From positions 1,798,001 to 1,862,000 of the forward strand of contig JASVEC010000005.1 of the NCBI GenBank assembly GCA_030770535.1: a stretch of DNA of 64,000 nt, given 5' to 3'. Position numbers and translations under genes: made by a program. Shown one piece after another: positions 32,014 through 45,307 of this stretch. Position 1 is the stretch's first letter. Every line of letters starts with the position of its first letter. Source of the DNA: Batkoa obscura. Lineage: Eukaryota; Entomophthoromycota; Entomophthoromycetes; Entomophthorales; Batkoaceae. The notes below the pieces were generated by a model that ran no database searches, was not told the DNA's origin, and was given only the letters and a program-made list of their open reading frames with translations.

Positions 32014-32395
32014 AATAAATATTATAAGGTATGAGATTTTATTATTATATAACAATAATTATTACTTGATAACTGGTAGGTAATAATAAACGAAATATTA
32101 AAACAAAAAATCTGAACTGTGTTTAGTGTTTTGTTATTTTTTTAAAGTTTGTTATGAAAAAATGAATAAATAGGATTAAAAAACACTCCCATATATCATT
32201 CAGTAGTTAGTTTATAATAAGTCACTTAGTAACTAATAAATTAAAAATATTATCAAGTTTAAAAATACCACAAAAAATTTACTTTATTACAATTCAATAT
32301 ATTTAATTACATAACAATAGATGCCCAGCATAAATTAAACTCCTCCTATAGTCCAATAGAGTAATACAATAATCCACAGAGAAATCAACTTAATT
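32014..32395. other. Convergent intergenic spacer with a MITE remnant
   Basis: 380 bp between the convergent desaturase-like and phosphatase genes. Near 32150-32190 a right-hand MITE end (AAAAACACTCCC then ATAT) survives. It is the only MITE trace seen between 30.5 and 50.5 kb. Confidence 0.55.
32150..32190 (+). mobile_element. MITE remnant
   Basis: GGATTAAAAAACACTCCC followed by ATAT; the left part is unrecognisable. Confidence 0.5.
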
Positions 32396-33061
32396 TTATA
32401 TTATCTTCATTCTTTTTGATGGTAATTGACTATTAAATTCACAACTTTTATACATTTTACTCTTTTTTAAATAAATTTCGTATTGAATTAATTGTGTAAA
32501 TAGATGTAGATTAGGTGCTACTTTGCATGATTTGGATTTAACAAAGTTGTATGCTTCATGGCATGTATAATTGATCTTATACATTAAATAGGCTATAATT
32601 AAAGTAGCTGACCTTGAAACTCCTAGCTGACAATGAACCAATACTTTCTTTTTACGGTTAATACGTGCTTGGTCAATAAATTCAAAAGCTGTATCAAAAT
32701 AACTCATAATCTCTTTTTCATAATGGCACCATTCTAAACTTAGGTAATTGATTACTGCACTTTCATTGCCATCAAAAGGTGAGTTTGGTTTCGAGTCTAC
32801 TTCTTCTGCTACGTTTAAAATTGAATCGATGCCAAGTTTAATAAGGTGTTTGGTATTATTTGCGTCATGTTGTGTTCCGAGATATAACCCTGGTATTATT
32901 TCAATTGGCCCTTGGTTTTGATATAATGGCATTAAAGTTTCTTTTGTTAATTTACTAACTGAATCGATAGTGTTTAGTTGAGGACCATTAGTAGTATTCG
33001 TTGAGATAGTGGTATTAAGTTTAGGAAGGGAAGGTTTGTTTCTTTTAATACGTAAAGCCAT
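32396..33061 (-). CDS. Dual-specificity protein phosphatase, Msg5-like
   Basis: 221 residues from MALRIKRNKP. The frame is open 20 codons further up, but that extension is hydrophobic and unlike the family. The catalytic signature HCQLGVSR gives Cys144 and Arg150, followed by SATLIIAYLMYKINYTCHEA and a PNLHLF-QL segment typical of MAP-kinase phosphatases. EWCHYEKEI before the catalytic loop resembles yeast Msg5/Sdp1-type enzymes. Family role: dephosphorylates Tyr and Thr of an active MAP kinase. The N-terminal 50 residues are basic and Ser/Thr/Asn-rich, a plausible docking region (RIKRNKPSLPKL resembles a D-site). Convergent with the upstream desaturase-like gene. Confidence 0.88.
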   Translation of the reverse strand: MALRIKRNKPSLPKLNTTISTNTTNGPQLNTIDSVSKLTKETLMPLYQNQGPIEIIPGLYLGTQHDANNTKHLIKLGIDSILNVAEEVDSKPNSPFDGNESAVINYLSLEWCHYEKEIMSYFDTAFEFIDQARINRKKKVLVHCQLGVSRSATLIIAYLMYKINYTCHEAYNFVKSKSCKVAPNLHLFTQLIQYEIYLKKSKMYKSCEFNSQLPSKRMKII

Positions 33062-33704
33062 GATGGAATTAAGTTTATTAATTATAAAAAAGATAAAAAA
33101 TAAACAAATATATTTCAACAATTATGTCCTCTTGCTATTTATTTATAGTTACTTTATATTTAAATTTAGAATCTTATTCATTCATTTAATTTCTAAACTT
33201 ATTATTCACAATGTTGTGGTGAAATTTAATGCTAACGAACCCCAAACTCGATTTTTAATTAGATAAAAATAACCTTTTTTTTAGTAACATAACGCACACT
33301 TTCTATGTTTAGACCAACTTGGCGCTATTTCCAATCTCCTTGATCTCATTGAATTAAAAATAGTTTCTAATAAAATAAAATAAAAGCTCATTTTTCTATT
33401 TCTAATTTAATACCAACTAAAAATAGATTAAACATTCCAGCTTATAAATAAATCAACTAATTGGGTAGGATTTAATCTATAAAGTTAATTTTATTGGTTT
33501 TTAATCAAAATGTAATATATTAAATGAGTAAATTTACTATAAATTACGTTACATTATAAATGATAGTTATCTAATATTAAACTTATTAATATATTAGAGA
33601 CACACAATATATTATATCAAGTTTTAAAATAGAACAAGAAAGACAAAGAACAAAACAATAAAATAACAAAATAAAATAAAATGCAAACCAAATTTTATTT
33701 ACTA
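33062..33704. other. Intergenic
   Basis: About 640 bp between two reverse-strand genes, AT-rich; presumed promoter of the phosphatase gene and 3' region of the F-box gene. No mobile element seen. Confidence 0.5.
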
Positions 33705-35165
33705 TTATACTTCAAGCTTCATAGCTATCTTAGGATATTTACTTAAACAATGTAGTAACCATTTTCCTTCAATAGCCGTAATTGTAACATTGGTTAAGTT
33801 TATTGAATTCTTAATAATAAATTCAATAAACTCTTCTTCCAATCCTTCCTTATTTAGAATTAACTTACTTAAACTTTCAATCTTATGTGTAAATTGCTTA
33901 TCATTTAGTAAAACACTACGGTTAGCTGATAAGGACTCACAATCTTTTAAAATCAAATATTCTAAATTCTTACAGTTAAACACCAGATAATTTAAAAAGT
34001 AATCATCAAATGTGGCTCTGGTAATATCCATCTTTATAATATTATTCCTGATTTTTTTACTTGGATAAATCTCTCTTAAAAGCAAAGTTTCACAATCGTT
34101 TGTATCTAACTTTAAGCTTGTAATGCTTGTTGAGCGAAGTATTAATTTCATCAACTTTGCAGTTAAACTGTTACATGATATAAGTGATAGTTCTCTTACA
34201 TTTGGAATGTTCTCTTGCTGAATACTTAATTGGTTCAAACTATAACTTTGAAGTCTCAAAGTACTAAGTTTCTTTAAACTATTCTGAAATTCAATACGAT
34301 ACATGATACTATCTAAAGTTAAGGATCTTAAACTCTTACACTTATTTCCATCAATATATAACTTGGGCGCTTTCATGCCATTTCCTGAATTGGAATACGA
34401 ATTAATTTCCAAATGCTTTAAACTTCTGCTTGCGGTATTAAATATATTTTGTATGTGGCCGAGTCTTAGTTTGCAGGATAATAATCTCAATTCGGTTAAA
34501 TTACTAAAATTCAAAATGTTTTGAAGGGGTTTCTTTAAATAATTCTGTTCAATATTTTCAATTGTAATACTCTTAACTTGATCTTTCAATAGCGGAAATA
34601 GATTCTTGGCAGCTTTGAGATTATTATTGAAATGAATAGATTTGATTTTTGAAAATGCTCTATCCTTTTCTAGTTTCTCAAATTTGGTAGAATCTTCTAA
34701 AATACATGCACTATTTAAAGAATAATCGATAGTTAAATGCTCAAGTACACAGTTCTCATATTTTTTGGTCCCGTCTTCGTTATATAAAAATAAGGAGGGG
34801 CATTTTAAATGATATTTGACACTTGTATTATTTTTAATTAATCTGTGTAAATTAACACTGCCATTAGGATAAATATAAGCATATCTAGCATCAACCTCTC
34901 TAATACAAGACGAATGTTTACTTATAGCATTATTTTTAAATTTGATATCTGAAATATGCATTGATCGATAGATCCTTTTTACAAAACGGTCATATAGCGC
35001 TTTACTTAAACTAAGGCACCTGATCTGGTCTTCAAAATCAAGGTAACTAAGGATAAGCCCAATACATTCTGGTGGTAAATCTTCAAAGAAGGACTTTGGT
35101 AAGGAGTTGTTTGTAGCTGATTTTTTTGGATCTTCTTTTGGTTTTAATAAATCGACTAAAGCCAT
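33705..35165 (-). CDS. F-box and leucine-rich repeat protein
   Basis: 486 residues, intronless. The F-box is at about residues 24-62 (FFEDLPPECIGLILSYLDFE followed by DQIRCLSLSKALYDRF). Repeated leucine-rich motifs follow to the C-terminus (e.g. LTELRLLSCKL, LRSLTLDSI, LEYLILKDCESL). Family role: substrate receptor of an SCF ubiquitin ligase, with the F-box binding Skp1 and the LRR choosing the target. The substrate cannot be told from sequence. The start ATG is followed by a short basic leader (LLKPKEDPKK). Confidence 0.83.
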   Translation of the reverse strand: MALVDLLKPKEDPKKSATNNSLPKSFFEDLPPECIGLILSYLDFEDQIRCLSLSKALYDRFVKRIYRSMHISDIKFKNNAISKHSSCIREVDARYAYIYPNGSVNLHRLIKNNTSVKYHLKCPSLFLYNEDGTKKYENCVLEHLTIDYSLNSACILEDSTKFEKLEKDRAFSKIKSIHFNNNLKAAKNLFPLLKDQVKSITIENIEQNYLKKPLQNILNFSNLTELRLLSCKLRLGHIQNIFNTASRSLKHLEINSYSNSGNGMKAPKLYIDGNKCKSLRSLTLDSIMYRIEFQNSLKKLSTLRLQSYSLNQLSIQQENIPNVRELSLISCNSLTAKLMKLILRSTSITSLKLDTNDCETLLLREIYPSKKIRNNIIKMDITRATFDDYFLNYLVFNCKNLEYLILKDCESLSANRSVLLNDKQFTHKIESLSKLILNKEGLEEEFIEFIIKNSINLTNVTITAIEGKWLLHCLSKYPKIAMKLEV

Positions 35166-35424
35166 GATTGCTTAATAAAAAAGAAAGAAAAAAAATAAAA
35201 TTCAACTATTTAAATTTCAATAAAATTGCGTAGGTTTAAAACATATTAAAAGAACAAAATAAAGCCGCTTGATTTGTCGCAGTTAATAAAAAAATATACC
35301 ATAAAAAATAAAAATTTACTGTTATGAAATAACTTATAAAATACACTAATTTATTAAATCATAACAATATAGAAGTTATAATTTATACTTTAATTTATAA
35401 GAGTACATTCTGTTGTAAAATTAA

Positions 35425-36066
35425 TTATTGATTATAGGAAGAAATAACGTAACAGTTATCAGGATCAATTTCATTATTAGAAAAATCATTAATAGCTTCC
35501 ATTTGTAAGTCGGAAACTTGCCAATATTTATCATTTTCGTTCATAGTCTCCTGCTCCATTTCTTCAAACATAAGTTTCATTTCTTCCAAAGCTTTGCAGG
35601 AGGCACCAGAGGAGATGGTTAAATTGGGAGTAATTGTATTTGAACTTAAATTTGAGTTTATAGTTGAATTTACAATTTCCACTTTCTTTTTTGGTAAGTT
35701 GATAACCGAGGAGGTCATCATTTCATAAGGATAAAGTGTATAGGGATCCATTAAGTTGATTGCCTTTTGTTTAAGTGAATTATCTTTATCTTTACTTTTT
35801 AATAAAGATATTGTCCAATATGCCATTTTAGCTTCAATCGAACTTCTTTTACATATTCTACCTTTAGCATGTTGTGGGGCAATATAAGTAGTACTTTCAC
35901 TTGATTCATTATTATTTAAGAGAGAAATCGAAATGTTATTGAAATTAGTGATGGTATTGTTTGATTTGTTGTCATTATTTGAGTTATTGTTTGTTGTATT
36001 ACATTCACCTTCTTCATCTTTAAATATTGCTAAATATTTATCAAAAACTTTAGTAAATTTCATCAT
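35425..36066 (-). CDS. Asn-rich protein of unknown function
   Basis: 213 residues, not recognised. An N-terminal MKFTKVFDKYLAIFKDEEGE segment is followed by an Asn/Ser/Thr-rich stretch (about 22-60), a basic block HAKGRICKRSSIEAKMAYW (about 82-100) that looks conserved in style, and an acidic C-terminal helix-like part (LEEMKLMFEEMEQE). The start could be either of two adjacent Met codons. Same strand as the F-box gene, about 260 bp upstream of it. Codon use and a long uninterrupted frame in AT-rich DNA support a real gene. Confidence 0.6.
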   Translation of the reverse strand: MMKFTKVFDKYLAIFKDEEGECNTTNNNSNNDNKSNNTITNFNNISISLLNNNESSESTTYIAPQHAKGRICKRSSIEAKMAYWTISLLKSKDKDNSLKQKAINLMDPYTLYPYEMMTSSVINLPKKKVEIVNSTINSNLSSNTITPNLTISSGASCKALEEMKLMFEEMEQETMNENDKYWQVSDLQMEAINDFSNNEIDPDNCYVISSYNQ

Positions 36067-37371
36067 ATTAGTTAAATTCTATTGTTTGTATTAATTAGTT
36101 GTATGGTTTATATATATTAATTAGTTAAATGATCTTATAATAATGTCAATTTTATTTTAATTATTACAATAAAAGATAACTTGATTTTCCTTTGTTTTTA
36201 TAATATTTATAGTTACTATGGTTATTCCTTAAAAAAAGTTAGAAAATCAAGATGTATTTTTTAACCCCTTTTCTAAAATTAGCCCCTAATTTTAGTTCAT
36301 AAGGCGTTTACCATATTCCTTATATTGATCAAAATGAAACCACAAAATATACAATTTATTATTTTATCATCTTCAAAAGTTTCAGTTTCTATTGTTATTA
36401 AATAAGTCACTAACTAAATTGAGTTAAACAGATCACATTCCAATTCCACATGGAGGTTATTTGAATTGTATCTCTACATGCTTAACTATTAAAATAAGCA
36501 AGCACTATCACAATGCTTTTAAAATATAAAAAAAATCAAAACTAGAGTTAACCATAAAGAGGATTTTACTTTTGTTATTCTATTCTATTGTAATATTAAT
36601 AATAAAAGGATGCTAAATAAGCTTATTCGAGTGAATCGTTAAGTTAGAAAATTATTATTTTTATTATCTTTAATATCATAAGTGCAAAATAAACGTTTAA
36701 AGAAGATAAATGTCATTTCTAAATGAAATCATTTATAGAAACTTATTTCTTTCTTACCATTTATATTAAATAAGTAGCGATAGTTAGAAAGCAGTATATC
36801 ATTATCATAACTTGTATAATCTAAAAGAGACCCGATGTGTTAAATAGGGCTATTGTTTACAACCACAGCATATTTTCTATACAGGCGAGCAAAAGTTTTC
36901 TAATACTTTATAGAATAGCCATAGCTACAAAAGGAAAAAAACTAGATTAATAAAGTAATAGGAAATAAATTACTGGAAATTACAAACTAATGACTAGCAT
37001 TGATCTAATGAATTCGTCTGGACTGTTGCTCGATTGTCAAAAAGCAAATGGAGCGGGATATAGGTCTCTAGTTTATCCCGCACTTTATTTTAATGGTTAT
37101 AATTTTTAATAAATCACTTATGGGTTTAGTCCTTTTAAGCATTTTTTTTTCAATAATATTTAGCGATATGGTCAATGCTTTGTGATAACTTATCAAGCTA
37201 TTTTTTTTTGACTTTAAAAGAGTATAAACTAGCTTAAACCATAAGCATAGACTAAAATTTTGGGCAAAAAAGCTTGAACACTTAGAATTCTCTAAAAAAA
37301 ACTAAAATTATGCTAAGATTAGAGTTTCTTTTGATTGGAAGAAATTAATTACCAAAACAAAATTTTAAAGC
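36067..37371. other. Divergent intergenic region
   Basis: 1.3 kb between the reverse-strand unknown gene and the forward SNW gene; presumably both promoters. A small open frame at 36992-37111 begins MTSIDLMNSSG but has no family resemblance. I looked here for the missing SNW N-terminal exon and did not find it. Confidence 0.5.
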
Positions 37372-37428
37372 TTGACCCAGCCTGATTTTATAACTTCTAA
37401 CTTCTTTAAAAAAAATTATAATACAAAA

Positions 37429-39074
37429 ATGGATCAATTAGTATTACGCTCAAAGCCCACTGGATATCAAGAAGATGAAGATAACCAACGACCTGATAAA
37501 GAAGTAGTTAATGAGACAGCAGAGAGGACTCGATTAGCTTTAGAAAAGATAACTGAAGGTAAACAAACAATTGAATCAAATTGAAATCTTTAACTTATTT
37601 TAAAAGGCAAAATTGCTTCAACAAAACCCAAAAATATCAACACCTATGATAAAAAGCCCATATTCTTCAGATATACACCTGCTCAGCAGGGCGCCAACTT
37701 AAACTCTGGAGCTCGCCAACGTATTGTTAGAGTTGTAGAGATGCCAGTAGACCCTTTAGAACCACCAAAATTTAGACATAAAAAGGTACCAAACGGTAAG
37801 CTAGGAAATAAAATTAAACGCGTCAAACAATGAATTAAAACTATGACTTTTTAGGTCCTCCTTCTCCACCAGCACCCGTATTACATTCACCCACTCGTAA
37901 AGTTACAGCTAAAGAACAACAAGATTGGGTAATCCCACCTTGTATTTCTAATTGGAAAAATAGTAAAGGGTATACCATTCCATTAGATAAACGTTTAGCT
38001 GCTGATGGTCGTGGTTTACAAGATGTAATTATAATTTATTATTATTATTTTATTAATGGCAATATCATTTCTCTAGGTACAAATTAATGATAAGTTTGCA
38101 ATATTATCCGAGTCATTATTTTCAGCAGAACGTATAGTACGTGATGAAACACGTACACGTAATATGTTATTACATAAAGTAGCGGAAAAAGAAAAGATGC
38201 AGAAGGAAGAAAGTTTACGCAATTTGGCGCAAAAAGCAAGAGAATCTCGGTAAGAATCAAGTTAATATTTATAATAGTAAAAAGTCTAAAATTTATTTTA
38301 GTGCTCATTTACATGCTGATGGTTCTAAACAAAATGAAGAAGTAGAAGATGAAGAATTACATGCTCGTGAAGAATTAAGACGTGAAAAACAAAAGGAACG
38401 TGAGCGTGAAATGCGTTTATCTCATATGGGTGCAGAACAAAGAGCTAAATTTATATCAAGGTAATTACTTTGTAATCTATTAAAATGGTAGATGTTAATA
38501 TTGAACGTAATAGACAAGAGAATCGTGATATTAGTGAAAAGGTAGCATTAGGCTTGGCTAAACCTACACTTTCCAAAGAATCCATGTTTGATTCTAGATT
38601 ATTTAATCAAAGTGAAGGTATTTCATCTGGATTTAAAGATGATGATACATATGATTTATATAATAAACCTTTGTTTACTGGATCCAGTGCTAATATGATT
38701 TACAAACCAAAAAGAAATATGGAAGAAGATATGGAAGATGCTGAAACTCAATTAGATAAAATCAAAAATGATGATCGATTCAGTGGGGCTCTTGGTGGTA
38801 GAGCAGCCTTTAAAGGAGCAGATGCATCAGTGGTAAGTATTATATCATGATTATGATAATAATAATAATTTTGTTTTGTAGGAACCATCTGGGCCAGTTA
38901 AATTTGAAAAATCAAACAATTATATTGATGATGAAGTTGATAAATTATTTGGAGACAAAAAAGAAATTAAAAGAGGTTTAGATGATAGGTAAATTATTAA
39001 TAATATTGTTATTATCAAAATTAAATAGAATATTTAGATCTGAAAGAAATGAATATAAAAGAGACCGTAGATAA
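37429..39074 (+). CDS. prp45: SNW/SKIP family splicing factor (Prp45), N-terminally short
   Basis: Eight exons joined by seven 45-60-nt GT-AG introns (for example 37559-37606 and 38461-38513). The SNW core is clear: RPDKEVVNETAERTR, FFRYTPAQQGANLNSGARQR, EMPVDPLEPPKF, GPPSPPAPVLHSPTRK, CISNWKNSKGYTIPLDKRLA. The C-terminal part has HMGAEQRAKF, QENRDISEKVALGLAKP and DSRLFNQSEGISSGF. The last exon ends RNEYKRDRR and stop at 39074. Family role: spliceosome component of the NineTeen-related complex, also a transcription co-regulator. The usual ~100 N-terminal residues (with the GW-PR and FGDGGAFPE motifs) were not found; the frame is open upstream to 37372 behind a possible acceptor, so an upstream exon may exist outside what I could recognise. 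Confidence 0.85.
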
Positions 39075-39174
39075 ATAGTAGCATTGGAGTTCATTATCAA
39101 TTTTATAAGACCAAGAGAGAACACTTTTTAAATAAACAATGATTTTTTATTTTTATTAGTGATCCTTTTATATT

Positions 39175-40790
39175 TTAACCCGCTTTATTATAAATAATAG
39201 TAGGACCAGCTTGATTAAATTCCACTTGAGATATATGTAATTTAGGGTCAGCGAATACATACTATTAAAGAATATAAAATAAGTACTAAAATAACATAAA
39301 ATGAAAATAACAAAACTTACTTTAGCAGTAATACAGGCACCTAAGAAAGTCAATAAATGATGGCTTTCTTTAAAGCTACGAAAATACTCTGGTGGATTTA
39401 AAAATTTAAAATTATTAGGTTGGGTATAACCTATATTTTCTGAACTGTTCCAAAAATCAGATATCTCTTTTTCAATTCCTTTAATGAAAGCTATAATAAA
39501 AATAAAGTTGTTAATAAATTACTATTATATTATTATCATTACACATAATAGTTTAAACTTACTTCTATTTTTACTTAATCCGCCATTAACTATAATATTT
39601 TCCCATAATAAAAATCGCTTTTCAATATCACATGAGTCAATACTTGTTTTTATTAAATTTCTAATGGAATTATAAGTAAAACCATTCTTATTAAATAAGA
39701 CAGAATCACTATTAAATAATATTTCATTGATTAATAAACGATGTTTATTATGAAAATTAAACTAAAAATTAAACATTAATAAATATATAATATAATAAAA
39801 ATAATAATCCACTTTAGCATCTTTATATTCCACTTCTATAAACTCTTCATTATTACTGTTTTGATCAAAGATAAAATAATCATTTTCTCTTAAGTATTTA
39901 ATTAACTTCAAGTCAATTTGAATATCATTACAATTATTGGTAAATTCCTGATCTTCTTTTAACCTCTTTAATAGTAATTTATCAATTTCATTATATCCAA
40001 TAGGAATACTTTGAATGGCATATTTATAAATATAATTATCTACAACTGGAGTAACGGCTAAATCAACATTATTAATACTTATTCTTGTTATTACATAAAC
40101 TATTTCAATTACTTGTTGTAGTTGCACCTAAATGTACAACAGTACCACTAACCAAACCATAGCCGTATAATGAAGATAGGGGTTGCTCTAAGAAATAAAT
40201 AGCTGTAAAATTCAAGTCATCAAAAGTGATTTTAATTAATTCTTCATAATTGATTCTTGGCCAATTTGTTGGTATTACAAATATTATAGCTAAATCATTA
40301 TCATCTATTGAAGTTCCATATTTTATTGTTAATAAATATTGTCTATAATATAGGTACATTTAATAAATAATAAATAAAGTGTAACTAAACTTACAACAAA
40401 GCTCTTAAAGCAATCCAATCTACTTTAGAATCCTGTTTAAATATATTGATGATTAACTCTTCTTCAATTAACTGATTTTTTTCATTATCCGTTTGTATTT
40501 CAAATTGAATCTTATTTTCTTTAATGCCATTCTCAATCATATTTTCATTTTGTAAATTTCCATCCTTTAATACACTTTCAAGTTCCTCAGAAGTTAATAA
40601 GGTTTTATTTAGTTTAATGACAGGAGTTAAGATCTAAGAAAAGGTTAAGGGATTTAGGGATGATATGGAATGATGATTTATTAAAACCTACCTCAAAACT
40701 TTTATCTTCAAAAAAAGTAGTACCCTTTTTATAGTTGATTCGGCTTTTTCCTAATTCTAATATTAAAATCTTATCTTCTGGGAAACTCAT
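39175..40790 (-). CDS. arp9: Actin-related protein Arp9
   Basis: Reverse-strand gene with seven recognisable coding blocks. Exons 40692-40790 (MSFPEDKILILELGK) and 40395-40633 join in phase to one from 40342 down (QYLLTIKYG, VIPTNWPRINYEELI, AIYFLEQPLSSLYGYGL, VVHLGATTT). Then come NNVDLAVTPVVDNYIY and PIGYNEIDKLL; an exon ending LLWENIIVNGGLSKNR; and FLGACITAK joined to YVFADPKLHISQVEFNQAGP. The order and motifs match yeast Arp9, a divergent actin fold of the SWI/SNF and RSC remodellers that pairs with Arp7. The junction near 40100-40115 needs a frame change, and no normal-sized GT-AG intron fits there. Divergent from the next gene by 221 bp. Confidence 0.83.
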
Positions 40791-41011
40791 CTCTTATATT
40801 GTTTTATTATTGAAATAAAAAATAAAATTTTATTATATTCAAATAAAAAATAAAAGACAATTTTGATTTACAGATTTGATTGGTTCTGTGTTTAAAATGT
40901 GAAAACTTCGAATCATCAACAAAATTTATAAAAAATGCATGAATTGTTAGAAATGTATTATAATATATTAATAAAAAACATTTATATTATTATCTTTTAT
41001 ATTTTTAAAGA

Positions 41012-42510
41012 ATGAATTTTAATTTTAAACTAACTTTGGTAATAAATATTTCAATTATTATAATAAATTTATAAATAACTTAACAAATTTAGGCCATAAC
41101 ATTGTTAAAATTAAAACATCCATCGATTTCTATTCAAAGTAAATCTTATATGACTATTAACATTAATAATTCATTTTCAATATAGCTTATATTGAACAAT
41201 TGAGAGATAGTATTGATCAAAGTAATTCTATTTTTATTTACAACAATCACAGCAAATTGATTAAATCTAGACAAAAATTATTGGAAAAAAGAGTATTTAG
41301 AACTGAAACAAAAGTATGAAGAAATTGAAAGTAAATTAATGTTAATAGGTTTAGGTAATATTATGCAATACTAATATATTAAATATATTAAATATATAAT
41401 TTGAAGATGAATATAATTTTAAAACATTAAAAGAACCGTTATTAAAAAGAATAAGAATGACAGTCAATTTTAAACATTTAATTGAATTAGATAATAATCA
41501 AAAAAAAATCAGTAATTTTATCATATATAATAGTTTAAATATAATACAGTTTATAAATTACTAGATAAGGAAATGAATACAAATAATTTATTTGAATTAT
41601 TTAATTATTTAATATATACTCAAAAGATATTACATTATTTGAGTAAACTAACGCTATTTTACTATAATTGTTTATAACTAATAATTTATAAATTATAGAA
41701 TTAAATTCAAATACATTGAACAATATCAGTGAACTAAGTAATATAAAAGAAAGTATAAAAAATCGGTTGATTGTACTATTTAAATCATTTGTAGCACCAT
41801 TAACTAATAACAATTTAACTATCAAAGACAAATATTATTTATTTACTTTATGGGGTCATACACTTTTAATATTTAAAGGTAGTTTATCATATCATACAAT
41901 ATTACTATTATTATTATTATTATTATTAGAATTTAATTGTGACGTTAAAGTAATTGAAAGTATATTACAAAATAAAATAGAAAAATTATTCGAATTTAAT
42001 TGGATACAACTAGAAGGTAATATATATGTAATTACAGTTATTGAATAATAATAGAAAATGATAATAGAAAATGATAATATTATTAGTAAAGATATAAGAT
42101 TTCAAGACTTACTAAAATACTTCATAATAAGTTCCGATTTATTTTTAAGTAATGACATGAAATTATGGATAGAGAAAAAGATATATTATTTTATATCTTT
42201 TGAACTAAAAAAATATTCAAATAATAGTATAATTCAAAAACAACAATCCAAGTTAATAACTGATATTGAAGAATTAACATTATTTAATCAAAATTTAAAA
42301 ACATGTCAAATCCTTAGTTATTATTTAAATATATTATTATTATTAAATTATCAGAGGAAATTAGCTTTATTAAAAAAGAGTAAGCTTCATTTGTATTTAA
42401 ATAGTTTTATTTATTTACTTTTTATAATACTAGATTTATTATTCAAAATAACCACACTATTCCCATCTACGTTAGCTGCTTATTTTGCTTGGAAATTATT
42501 AAAAAATTAA
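41012..42510 (+). CDS. Multi-exon protein with C-terminal hydrophobic segments, unrecognised
   Basis: Reconstructed by eye from about eight exons with ~50-nt introns. It starts MNFNFKLTL, joins ITLLKLKHPSISIQ, then YIEQLRDSIDQ, a charged coiled-coil-like stretch NYWKKEYLELKQKYEEIESK, EPLLKRIRMTVNFKHLIELD, a long middle exon (KNRLIVLFKSFVAPL; LWGHTLLIFKG) and a last exon from about 42055 (DIRFQDLLKYFIISSDLF) ending LFPSTLAAYFAWKLLKN. Two strong hydrophobic segments: a leucine run at about 41905-41930 and SFIYLLFIILDLLFKI near the end. An organelle membrane protein is likely. A remote likeness to Nca2-type mitochondrial proteins was considered but is not secure. The exact splice before 42055 is uncertain. 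Confidence 0.6.
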
Positions 42511-42817
42511 ATGCAAACTAAACTAAACATTTTAAATTTTAATTAATACTCTAATAACACTTAGCAATGTAACCATATCACCTATAATTAATAATGTAAC
42601 GATAGATAAAATAGCATATCATTTAATAATCCAGTAATAATTTCTTAAAATTAAACAATATACTAGATGTTATCTGATTTGATAAGTTTATAAAAAACTA
42701 AACCCTTAACCAAATTTTTCGAAATGATTCCAACCAATCATATATGAACTTTTAACTAAAATTTAAGCGTGTAATCAAAACTTTTATATCAAAGTAAACC
42801 ATTTTTAAACTCTAAAG

Positions 42818-44762
<1,945 letters not shown>

Positions 44763-45307
44763 ATAGGTAGAGGTGAATTAGGAAAGATTAAATAAAAAAT
44801 AATTAAAATTAGTAGTAATTGTTTTTTATGTACAAGTCAAATAGTTTGAGCAAATATGTTATATTCCAATATATGTTTATTATATTGTTTATATCTATTG
44901 TTCTGTTTTATCGTTTTTTGAATGTAATTAATATAAAAGTTAAGTAGTGATTTATTCAGGAATTTTTTTTCAAGAAAATAAGAGAACTAGATCAAACTGT
45001 GACGCCAAGTAAGGTATTTTCCAGACAAAGACTATTTATTTCATATCAAGAATTGTTCTATTATTTAGTTGTTACTCTTTTTAGAATAACATTTTTAAAT
45101 TATAATGATTTAATAAATTACTAATTAATTATTAAATCATCATCAATTTGTAATTTCCGTTCTTTAAGAACTAAATATAATTGATTGGACTAAAAATAAA
45201 TGGCTTAAAATAACAACACTACAAAATTAATAAAAGGTATTGCTAATCTCTTTATAAATAAAAGGCATAGCTTCCTTTTAGTAATATACTATTTTTTTAA
45301 ATAAAGA
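44763..45307. other. Intergenic
   Basis: 545 bp of AT-rich spacer between two forward genes. No gene, repeat or mobile element recognised. Confidence 0.5.

Noticed and set aside
36992-37111. A 39-codon open frame as a candidate 5' exon of the SNW gene
   Set aside because: It shows none of the SNW N-terminal motifs and ends in a stop without a good donor site.
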